Source: Paenibacillus kobensis NBRC 15729 (lineage in GTDB: Bacteria > Bacillota > Bacilli > Paenibacillales > Paenibacillaceae). Taken from it: 33,903 nucleotides of DNA. The stretch covers positions 1 to 33,903 of the forward strand of contig NZ_BILZ01000061.1 of assembly GCF_004000825.1 (NCBI RefSeq). Reading direction: 5' to 3'. The notes below the pieces were generated by a model, which was not told the DNA's origin, made no database searches, and was given only the letters and a program-made list of their open reading frames with translations. Shown here in pieces: positions 24,532-33,903 of this stretch. A program made the position numbers and the translations under genes. Position 1 is the first letter of the stretch; every line of letters starts with the position of its first letter.

Positions 24532-25423
24532 CGGAAACTTCCTTTCGGATCAAATGAATAAGCTGCTGCGCCGCTTTGCTTAAATAATGCCGCTTCAGCC
24601 AGATGACGGCGGACCGTGAAATCGGCTGCGGACTATCGATAGCGGTGATGCGAAGGTTATCTTTCGGATTGCGCATGAGCGAAGTGCCAGGCAGTATCGA
24701 TGCGCCAAAGCCGGAGGCGACAAGCTCCAGCAGCATCCCGATATCGGAGCATTCCCCGACAATCGTCGGCGACAATCCCCGAATATGGAATTGCTCCAAA
24801 ATCAATTGATACAAACCGAGTCCTTCCGTACTAGGCAGAACTAACGGATGCTTCGCTATCTCTTCGAACGATGCGGCTTCATGCGGGTACGGCGCAACGG
24901 CACCCGCTTCTTCCTCTTTGGTTACAAAATAGAGCGGCTCTTCTCCGAGCTCAATATACTCGAATTCATCCAGCGCGATCGGAAGACGGACGATGGCGAG
25001 ATCGAGCAATTTACTGCGGATGAGCTGGGTTAACGTATTCGTCTCGTTCTGCTGAATCTTGAACGTCACGTTCGGATACAACGCGCGGAACGTACTGAGC
25101 ACGCGAGGCAGCCGCTCGTCCGACAGCGTGTTCACGCCAACCGATAGCTTACCTCGCAAACCAAGCCCTGATTCTTGCACCTCCGCTTTCGCTTCATCCA
25201 TGAGCCTCGTAATCGTCAACGCATGCTCATATAGCAGCTTGCCTGGAGCCGTTAATTCGAGGTGCCGGCCACTTCGGGTGAACAGCGGAACGCCAAGCTC
25301 CGTCTCCATCAGCTTCAACTGCTGGCTAAGCGGAGGCTGCGACATATGCAGCCGGTTCGCGGCAGATGTTACCTGAAGTTCTTCGGCCAGCGCAATAAAA
25401 TAATGCAGCTGTTTAATATCCAT
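24518..25423 (-). CDS. LysR family transcriptional regulator
   Basis: A 301-residue LysR-type regulator. The helix-turn-helix is at residues 1-60 ([20 protein letters not shown], then [20 protein letters not shown]), and the periplasmic-binding-protein-like effector domain spans about 90-290. It overlaps the acetyltransferase gene and is divergent from the NCS2 permease gene, 120 bases away. LysR proteins usually control the divergent gene and themselves from the shared intergenic region. ATG 25423 has GGGAG about 10 bases upstream. Effector and target are not known. The permease, the acetyltransferase or both could be regulated. Confidence 0.94.
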   Translation of the reverse strand: MDIKQLHYFIALAEELQVTSAANRLHMSQPPLSQQLKLMETELGVPLFTRSGRHLELTAPGKLLYEHALTITRLMDEAKAEVQESGLGLRGKLSVGVNTLSDERLPRVLSTFRALYPNVTFKIQQNETNTLTQLIRSKLLDLAIVRLPIALDEFEYIELGEEPLYFVTKEEEAGAVAPYPHEAASFEEIAKHPLVLPSTEGLGLYQLILEQFHIRGLSPTIVGECSDIGMLLELVASGFGASILPGTSLMRNPKDNLRITAIDSPQPISRSAVIWLKRHYLSKAAQQLIHLIRKEVSDDHS

Positions 25424-25543
25424 TCCGAGCGCTCTCCCAGTCGATATTCATATACGAAAGCAATGTTATTAATATTTTTCATATAGTTATGCCCATGATA
25501 CCATAATTGAAGCATTCAAACGATCCCAGTAGGGGTCTGCCGG
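25424..25543. promoter_or_regulatory. Divergent LysR/NCS2 control region with a repeated octamer
   Basis: An AT-rich 120-base spacer. The octamer TTCATATA occurs twice in the same orientation, at 25447-25454 and 25478-25485, 31 bases apart, close to three helical turns. That places both copies on one face of the DNA and would suit a LysR tetramer. No clear pair of -35/-10 boxes can be chosen for either gene. Confidence 0.35.
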
Positions 25544-26932
25544 ATGCATACATCATGGATGAAAGCTGGGAACAATCGAATGTTAGAACCGTTACGTTCA
25601 CGCGGCTCCGGCAGCATGCTGCTCGCCGGTATACAGTGGCTATTTTTTATTTTTACGAATACGGTCATGGTGCCATTGTCGATTGGACATGTGCTCGGTC
25701 TTGCGCCGGAGGATGTCGCTGCGGCTATGCAGCGTTCCTTCATTCTGACCGGTCTGCTGTGTATTGTGCAGCTTCTGTGGGGACACCGCTACTCGCTTAT
25801 GGACGGTCCGGCCGGCGTATGGTGGGGACTCGTCCTTAGCATTTGCGCATCCGCGCCTGCAATGGATATGGAGGTATCAGCCGTCGCGGCAAGCTTGACG
25901 AGCGGGTTCATTATTGCGAGCGTACTCGTGATCGGCTTGGCGCTGTGCGGCTTTCTTCCGGTGCTGCGTCGCGTATTCACTCCAATCGTCATGAGCGTCT
26001 ATATGCTTCTGCTGACGTTTCAACTCGAGAATACATTCTTCAAAGGGATGATCGGGTACAATCAGGATGGCCGCTGGGATTTGCCGGTCGCCGCATTATC
26101 GATGCTTGTCATCGTCCTCGTGGCGTTCGTGCATATACGCGGAAAAGGAAAGTTAGGCCAATATTCGCTGCTGAGCGGAATTGTCGTCGGTTGGATCGCA
26201 TATGCACTGCTGTTCGGACAGGAGAGCAGTATGAATGCGGCAGGGGCCAGCGTGCTGTCGATCTGGCAGTGGATGCCTTGGGGAACGCCGGGTCTTGCAC
26301 CAGGCATCATCATGGTCGGTTTGCTCGCCGGTCTTGTGAACATGACGAATACGTTAACGAGCCTCGCGGCTGCCAGCAAGCTGTACGGCCGGGAATCGAC
26401 CAAGGGACAGCATATCCGTTCCCTATTAGCCACCAACCTGTTCTCGATCGCCGCGGCATGCTTCGGTCTTATTCCGTTCGGCACATTCGCTTCTTCTATC
26501 GGCTTTCTGGAGAATACGAAAGTACTGCGGCGGGCGGCTCTGTTTGTTGGCTCTGCGTTGTTGATCATTGTCGGCATCGTCCCGCAGCTTAGCGGCTTGC
26601 TGGCTCAGCTTCCGATGTCGGTCGGCAGCGCCGTCTTGTTCGCCGCTTATTTGCAAATGTTCGGCACGGCGCTGCGATCCTTCCAAGGAACGGCGTTCAA
26701 TGCAAAGACGATCTACCGCGTCGCATTGCCCGTTCTGACGGGCATCAGCATCATGAACGTCCCGGCTTCCGCCTTCGCCAACTTTCCGCCGCTGCTGACG
26801 CCTATCGTCTCGAACGGGCTCGTGATCGGCGTGATCTTCGTCATCCTGCTGGAGGGATTCGTCCGGTGGGAGAAGTATGAGGCTGTACCCGCAGCCAGTA
26901 AGGCTGGTGTAACGACAACTGCTTCATCATAA
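25544..26932 (+). CDS. NCS2 family purine/uracil permease-like transporter
   Basis: A 462-residue membrane protein with about 12-14 hydrophobic segments, of the nucleobase:cation symporter 2 family (UraA, PbuX, YwdJ-like). Features include the QWLFFIFTNTVMVPLSIG segment in the first span, GPAGVWWG, and the long alternating spans up to ILLEGFVRW at the C terminus. Members take up uracil, xanthine, hypoxanthine or related bases with protons. It resembles the B. subtilis YwdJ branch most, by memory, and the exact base cannot be predicted. ATG 25544 has AGGGG 8 bases upstream; ATG 25559 and ATG 25580 are alternatives. Control by the divergent LysR protein is likely. Confidence 0.88.
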   Translation: MHTSWMKAGNNRMLEPLRSRGSGSMLLAGIQWLFFIFTNTVMVPLSIGHVLGLAPEDVAAAMQRSFILTGLLCIVQLLWGHRYSLMDGPAGVWWGLVLSICASAPAMDMEVSAVAASLTSGFIIASVLVIGLALCGFLPVLRRVFTPIVMSVYMLLLTFQLENTFFKGMIGYNQDGRWDLPVAALSMLVIVLVAFVHIRGKGKLGQYSLLSGIVVGWIAYALLFGQESSMNAAGASVLSIWQWMPWGTPGLAPGIIMVGLLAGLVNMTNTLTSLAAASKLYGRESTKGQHIRSLLATNLFSIAAACFGLIPFGTFASSIGFLENTKVLRRAALFVGSALLIIVGIVPQLSGLLAQLPMSVGSAVLFAAYLQMFGTALRSFQGTAFNAKTIYRVALPVLTGISIMNVPASAFANFPPLLTPIVSNGLVIGVIFVILLEGFVRWEKYEAVPAASKAGVTTTASS

Positions 26933-27014
26933 GATGTTCCGCTTCAATTTAGGCATTCGCGGTAGCCATAGATTGTTGGGATGTATTTGAAAATAGTACC
27001 GCTTAAAGGCAGCA

Positions 27015-27071
27015 GAGCAGAGCGAATGTTCTGATGATCGCTAATGCTTCTTCAGAATCATTCGTCTGCTC
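27015..27071. terminator. Long imperfect hairpin between convergent genes
   Basis: Three stem blocks (7, 6 and 5 base pairs: GAGCAGA/TCTGCTC, CGAATG/CATTCG, TTCTG/CAGAA), with single-base bulges and a 19-base loop, span 27015-27071. It lies between the ends of the NCS2 gene (26932) and the TerD-vWA gene (27088). There is no T-run on either side. It is probably a bidirectional RNA end structure. Confidence 0.5.
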
Positions 27072-27087
27072 CGTTGAACCGAAACGA

Positions 27088-28404
27088 CTACCTCACAATC
27101 CGCTTCGCCTTCGCAGCTTGCAGCCATGACGGAAACTCGTTCAGAAGCTTGTCATACAACTCCTCGTCCGACACGCGCTCGATCCGGTCCCAATGAATAA
27201 AGTTGGCGTTATCGACAATTCGTCCCTGCATGGAGTCGAGCCGCTTCAACACTTCGAAATTGGAATCCCCGATGCCGACGAATTGCCAGAATATCGGAAG
27301 CACTGCCGATCGGGTGATTACCTTCTGAATCGTCTTCAACACGCCTCCATCATTAATGAATATGACGAAAGCCGGAACGGACGAATCCTCTTCGACCGTA
27401 TATTTACGGATGACGTCCTCCATGACGGGAGGCTCGTTATTGCGGCCGAATTTATGGATGAACGGATTGTCCAATATTTGCTTATTCACGTAATTGCCCA
27501 ATCCGCTTTCGGTCACGGACGGCATTCGGCTGAACTCGTTATCATATACCCATACATCCAAGGTTGCATTATCGTCGAATTGGCAGGCAATCGCAAGAAG
27601 CCGTTCCACCACATCCTGTACGATGCCGGTTCTGTACTGCTGCTGCATCGACCCGGATATATCAAGCACAACGCCGACACGTGCGACGACATTCGTAAGC
27701 TGCTTCTTCTGCAGCGAGATTGCTACCGCTTTTTTGCGCAAATCGATCTTAGATAGAATCTGCTGCTGCTCGGTCGGCGCAGTCTGCTGTGCCAATTGCT
27801 GCTCTTGCAACTGCTCCTCTTCCAGCTTGGCGCTTGCAACCTCCGAAGCGTTCTCCGGCTCTTCCAGTTCCAATCCATAGTGGGTGACGAGAGCTTCAAG
27901 ACCGCCGTAAAAGCCGCTGCCGATCGCGTTGAACTTCCACTCGCCTTGGTAGCGGTATAATTCGCCGACGACAATTGCCGTTTCCTTGGACACGTCGGAA
28001 CCGCAATCATAGAGGCCGAGCTCGGCTCCCGTATCTTCATCCGATAATTTCACATATAAAGACGTTACGTCATTCATGGTATGTCCGCGTTTGGCGCTCT
28101 CATAGATGGATACCGTAACCGCAAGTCTGTCGATCCGGTCCGGCAACCGGTCCAGCGAGACGCGGAGCGCACCGGATTGGCCGCTTCCATCCTGCGAATA
28201 TTGAACCGCCCCATCGATTGAGAGAGGGTTCCCGTAAAAGATAAGATCTTCGTCCCGTTCGCACCGATTGTTCGCTGATAGCAGGAACACGGACGCATCG
28301 ACGCTGACGCCTGGATCGCTGACCTTCCACCCGAAGGTTAAGACGAGACGCCTCAGTGCCCTCCCTTTCGTGACGTCGATTTTCTGTCCTTTGTTAAGCT
28401 GCAT
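27088..28404 (-). CDS. TerD domain and von Willebrand A domain fusion protein
   Basis: A 438-residue cytosolic protein. Residues 1-185 are a TerD domain (LNKGQKIDVTKG, LTFGWKV, SVDASVFLLSANN, DEDLIFYGNP), which binds calcium in characterised members. A Glu/Gln-rich linker (about 190-225) leads to a vWA domain whose metal site DISGSMQQQ starts at Asp248. TerD and vWA proteins work in tellurite, phage and envelope stress systems, usually as separate genes of a ter cluster; no other ter gene is present here. ATG 28404 matches the usual TerD N terminus and has GGAGGGAG 9 bases upstream. An in-frame extension upstream to 28599 runs through a thioesterase remnant and is not expected to be translated. 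Confidence 0.9.
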   Translation of the reverse strand: MQLNKGQKIDVTKGRALRRLVLTFGWKVSDPGVSVDASVFLLSANNRCERDEDLIFYGNPLSIDGAVQYSQDGSGQSGALRVSLDRLPDRIDRLAVTVSIYESAKRGHTMNDVTSLYVKLSDEDTGAELGLYDCGSDVSKETAIVVGELYRYQGEWKFNAIGSGFYGGLEALVTHYGLELEEPENASEVASAKLEEEQLQEQQLAQQTAPTEQQQILSKIDLRKKAVAISLQKKQLTNVVARVGVVLDISGSMQQQYRTGIVQDVVERLLAIACQFDDNATLDVWVYDNEFSRMPSVTESGLGNYVNKQILDNPFIHKFGRNNEPPVMEDVIRKYTVEEDSSVPAFVIFINDGGVLKTIQKVITRSAVLPIFWQFVGIGDSNFEVLKRLDSMQGRIVDNANFIHWDRIERVSDEELYDKLLNEFPSWLQAAKAKRIVR

Positions 28405-28439
28405 GGCTGCCGACTCCCTCCCGGATCGTAAAAGTTGGA

Positions 28440-28618
28440 CTAATCTAGAGTGATAAGTTTCCGATACTCCGAGTGTAACCGATAGGAGAGCCTGAATACC
28501 AGTTCGACCGGTACAATCTCGATGAGCTGCGGATTGAAGTGCTTCTGCCACCGCCACCTCTTGTACGTTACCGCTGTACCTCCTGCATCCGGAATACAAA
28601 CAACTTCGTTTTCGGCAT
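28440..28618 (-). pseudogene. N-terminal remnant of a type II thioesterase
   Basis: From ATG 28618 the minus strand reads MPKTKLF. After a shift of one base it continues CIPDAGGTAVTYKRW, then QKHFNPQLIEIVPVEL, and reaches a stop at 28440. This is the opening of a GrsT/SrfAD-type thioesterase and matches, motif for motif, the intact one at 10586-11332 (LFCIPYAGGSAAEYQDW, PVELAGRG). The catalytic Ser, Asp and His regions are gone. One base has been lost after the LF codons and the gene is cut after about 60 codons. It lies just upstream of the TerD-vWA gene. Confidence 0.7.
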
Positions 28619-28695
28619 CATTGTCGGCACCATTCTTTTCCCCGTTACACTCTGCTCTAATTCTATGGACTGCTTCAGCCGAATTCAATCCCATG

Positions 28696-29577
28696 TTAGC
28701 CAAGCCCATGAAGCCTTTTGAACGACTCGGGGCTCATGCCCGTTTTCCTTCGGAATACGGAACAGAAATAACTGGCGTTCTCGAAGCCGACCCTCTTGGC
28801 GATTTCATACATTCGCTTCTCTGGATCATGGAACATGAGCTGTTTGCTCCGGTTAACGCGTTGTTGGTTGACGTATTCGATAGGGCGCATTCTCACAATC
28901 TGTTGAAAAATGCGGCACAAATACTGCGGCGAAACGTCGATAACGCCGGCCAAATCGTTCAAAGTCAACGGATCTTGCAGATGGCGCTCGATATAGTCAA
29001 GCACAGGCTTAAGCCGGTCTCTATCCGTGTCAGGATGGGACGAAGATACAAGATGCTGCTTCAGATCGATCAGCATGCTGTACAACTGTTTGGAACGTTC
29101 GAAATTCGCCGCTTGCTCGTCCGCAGCAGTTGGTTCGAGCATGTATTCCAGCGCAGGCAGCAGCCGATTGATGTTTAACCGGTTGGGGCCGGATTCGCCG
29201 ATGCCTGCATATTGCAGCATAAGCTCCGATTCGCGTCCGTTGAACGAAACCCAAGCGACTTGCCACTGACTGCTTATAGGCGAATAAGAATGCGGGACAT
29301 CGGGGTACAAGAAGAACACTTCTCCTGGACCGACGATGCAGCTTCTCCCATCTATTGTAAGCTCCCCTTTGCCATCAAGCACTTGGTGCATCTGATAATC
29401 TGGAAAGCCTGCAGGACGCACGGTCTCTGTCTGATGATCCCAATAACCGACCGTTGTCACGTAGAGCGGGAGTCTTACAGTCTCATGCGTCGAGCAAAAA
29501 ATGAACTGGCTGTTCAGAACGATCGCCTCTGTTTCATATTGTGTTAGATCGGTATCAAATTGTTTTATTTTATTAAT
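28696..29577 (-). CDS. AraC family regulator, probably of the beta-galactosidase gene
   Basis: An AraC-type activator with an N-terminal cupin-like sugar-sensing domain (GYWDHQTETVRPAGFPDYQ, then GPGEVFFLYPDVPHSY) and two C-terminal helix-turn-helix motifs (LTLNDLAGVIDVSPQYLCRI and MYEIAKRVGFENASYFCSVF). It is divergent from the GH2 beta-galactosidase gene, its likely target. The first ordinary start in frame is GTG 29460, which has no ribosome site and would cut into the conserved N terminus (LPLYVTTVGYWD). Upstream the frame stays coding-like to ATT 29577 (MNKIKQFDTDLTQYETEAIV if read as a start), with AGGAG just before it. Either ATT is used or an ATG has been lost. I give the long form, 293 residues. 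Confidence 0.83.
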   Translation of the reverse strand: MNKIKQFDTDLTQYETEAIVLNSQFIFCSTHETVRLPLYVTTVGYWDHQTETVRPAGFPDYQMHQVLDGKGELTIDGRSCIVGPGEVFFLYPDVPHSYSPISSQWQVAWVSFNGRESELMLQYAGIGESGPNRLNINRLLPALEYMLEPTAADEQAANFERSKQLYSMLIDLKQHLVSSSHPDTDRDRLKPVLDYIERHLQDPLTLNDLAGVIDVSPQYLCRIFQQIVRMRPIEYVNQQRVNRSKQLMFHDPEKRMYEIAKRVGFENASYFCSVFRRKTGMSPESFKRLHGLG

Positions 29578-32755
<3,178 letters not shown>

Positions 32756-32778
32756 ATGAACAACGTAATTCCCTTGCA

Positions 32779-32824
32779 AAAAGGACCTCATTCTCCGCCA
32801 GCAGGCGGAATTTGAGGTCCTTTT
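32779..32824. terminator. Bidirectional terminator between lacZ and the YdeI-like gene
   Basis: AAAAGGACCTCA (32779-32790) pairs with TGAGGTCCTTTT (32813-32824), with a second inner stem TCCGCC/GGCGGA around AGCA. It lies between convergent genes, with T residues on both strands. Confidence 0.92.
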
Positions 32825-32831
32825 GTCCGTC

Positions 32832-33401
32832 TTAATAATCTAACAATCGTCCATGGTCATGCCATTGACCGTACATTTGATTAGCTTTCGTGCTTGTAAT
32901 AAATTTATCTAATCTGCTTTGAAATAATTCCGGCAAATGTTTATTGCTTTGAATATTATCAATTCGCACTCTCTTATACAACGCTGGGCAGGCCAGAAAA
33001 TGATCATAAGTTTTCCGGTCCTCTTGCAGCCTTTGCTCTATGACCGGATCGATCCGGAAAGAATCGGGATTCATATCCGGAAGCACCTTTCTGCCCTCGT
33101 CTGTCATGAGTCCCAGCTTGTCGAGGCGGCGGACGCGTTCTTTATTTAACTCCGTCCATGAACTTCTCGCGCTTCTAGGCGACAGTCTTTGCGCCAGCTG
33201 ATTGTCCGATAATTTCTTTTTGACGCTATCAATCCATCCGAAGCATAGCGCTTGTTCGACCGCGTCCAAATACAACAGCGTATCCGGCTTCTGCGACATA
33301 CTTACGATGACCCAACAAAATGGTTCCGTCCCGCTATGATTCAACAGCCAATCCCTTAGTTCTTCACTCGATCTTACTGAAATCAGATTTTCAATTTCCA
33401 T
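32832..33401 (-). CDS. YdeI/OmpD-associated family protein
   Basis: A 189-residue protein of the YdeI/OmpD-associated (bacteriocin-protection) family. Recognisable segments are SSEELRDWLLNHS near the N terminus, ALCFGWIDSVKKKLSDNQ at about 50-70, and RLSPRSARSSWTELNKERVRRL at about 70-95, followed by a helical C terminus. The biochemical role is not established; members are linked to tolerance of antimicrobial peptides in some bacteria. ATG 33401 is the first start; GAAGGGG lies rather far upstream (about 14 bases). A TATAAT at 33452-33457 on the minus strand is a good -10. The gene is monocistronic. Confidence 0.87.
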   Translation of the reverse strand: MEIENLISVRSSEELRDWLLNHSGTEPFCWVIVSMSQKPDTLLYLDAVEQALCFGWIDSVKKKLSDNQLAQRLSPRSARSSWTELNKERVRRLDKLGLMTDEGRKVLPDMNPDSFRIDPVIEQRLQEDRKTYDHFLACPALYKRVRIDNIQSNKHLPELFQSRLDKFITSTKANQMYGQWHDHGRLLDY

Positions 33402-33550
33402 GATTGAATAATAATCCCCTTCCGCCGTACATCTCCATTGTTTCCGAATTCATTATATTAGAATCGTGTGACAACAGAGTGTCAGTGTTCTTGTTGAATT
33501 GAAACTTTCTCTTATGCGAGTTCGTTCCATATGCAGAGAGGAGTGGCCTA

Positions 33551-33660
33551 ATGAAGAAATTTGTTCAGGGAGAACCGGATTTGGAGTGGACGACAGCTTG
33601 CTTCGCCTTTATTTTAATGAGGAAGGCATGGTTGAGCGTTACGAGGTGACTCATGATTAA
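33551..33660 (+). pseudogene. Broken small gene, deleted and frameshifted
   Basis: ATG 33551 has an excellent ribosome site (GAGGAG, 7 bases upstream) and reads MKKFVQGEPDLEW before leaving a sensible frame; that frame ends at 33649. A frame shifted from about 33580 reads GFGVDDSLLRLYFNEEGMVE, then RYEVTHD, and stops at 33660. That second part looks like the conserved end of a small protein. The two parts appear to be the head and tail of one gene joined by an out-of-frame deletion. Its identity is not known to me. Confidence 0.45.
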
Positions 33661-33676
33661 ACAAGGAGTTCGTACA

Positions 33677-33713
33677 CAAAAAAATCCCTCCCGACATTGC
33701 TGCTCGGAGGGAT
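33677..33713 (-). terminator. Terminator after tRNA-Thr
   Basis: On the minus strand ATCCCTCC (33713-33706) pairs with GGAGGGAT (33691-33684), and a run of about eight T residues follows. It lies 15 bases beyond the CCA end of the tRNA. Confidence 0.9.
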
Positions 33714-33728
33714 GTTTGTTATAAAGAA

Positions 33729-33804
<76 letters not shown>

Positions 33805-33839
33805 ATATACGACCAAAGATTGAACTCTTGTTGGCCTAA

Positions 33840-33860
33840 TTTGAAGGTTACACCTTCAAA
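33840..33860. other. Perfect small hairpin at the right edge
   Basis: TTTGAAGG pairs perfectly with CCTTCAAA around a 5-base loop. The following AAAACTGGATGCGAA resembles, from memory, spacer sequence found in rRNA operons of this bacterial group. That could mean an rRNA or tRNA operon lies just beyond the window, but nothing here proves it. Confidence 0.3.
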
Positions 33861-33903
33861 ACTGGATGCGAATGTTGAAACCTTAGCTTTGTAATTACTT
33901 AAA

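Noticed and set aside
28405..28599. N-terminal extension of the TerD-vWA protein
   Set aside because: The extra 65 codons run through the thioesterase remnant in a different frame; the ribosome site and TerD homology begin at 28404.

Overview
This window looks like a chromosomal segment of a spore-forming Gram-positive bacterium of the Paenibacillaceae type (Paenibacillus, Cohnella or a relative). The signs are a large protein with three SLH domains, a Gln-rich coat-like protein, strong AGGAGG-type ribosome binding sites, TTG and GTG starts, ATGA overlaps between genes and intermediate GC content. I see no insertion sequence, integrase, CRISPR array or phage gene.

Layout. 1-461 is a hairpin-rich leader and promoter. 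462-3087 is a three-gene ABC exporter operon. 3244-4491 is a lipoprotein with YCF48/Asp-box repeats. 4554-6203 holds an IclR regulator and a class I glutamine amidotransferase. 6586-10530 is a 1314-residue SLH surface protein. 10586-20862 is a compact ten-gene minus-strand operon. 21178-23647 holds small genes and gene remnants: a Gln-rich protein, a decayed DUF2935 gene, small hypotheticals, a fascin-like remnant and a protein that is 42% Met. 23959-26932 is a sugar O-acetyltransferase and LysR regulator, divergent from an NCS2 purine/uracil-type permease. 27088-28618 is a TerD-vWA fusion preceded by a thioesterase remnant. 28696-32755 is an AraC regulator divergent from a GH2 beta-galactosidase. 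32832-33804 is a YdeI-like protein, a broken small gene and tRNA-Thr(TGT).

The centre of interest is the ten-gene operon. In transcription order it encodes an acyl-CoA-dehydrogenase-like flavoprotein, a seryl-tRNA-synthetase-like amino acid:[carrier protein] ligase, a second acyl-CoA-dehydrogenase-like protein, a carrier protein, an ATP-grasp ligase, a DapF-like epimerase, a LysA-like PLP decarboxylase, a second ATP-grasp ligase, an MFS exporter and a type II thioesterase. There is no NRPS or PKS module. Most junctions overlap or are only a few bases long, and one promoter, overlapped by a perfect inverted repeat, probably drives the whole set. I read it as a small-molecule pathway in which an amino acid is charged onto a carrier protein by a tRNA-synthetase paralogue, modified while bound, joined to other amino acids by ATP-grasp ligases, and exported. 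The product is unknown to me.

A second theme is decay. Four remnants (DUF2935, fascin-like, type II thioesterase, a small C-terminal module) lie between intact genes, and the AraC gene appears to have lost a normal start codon.
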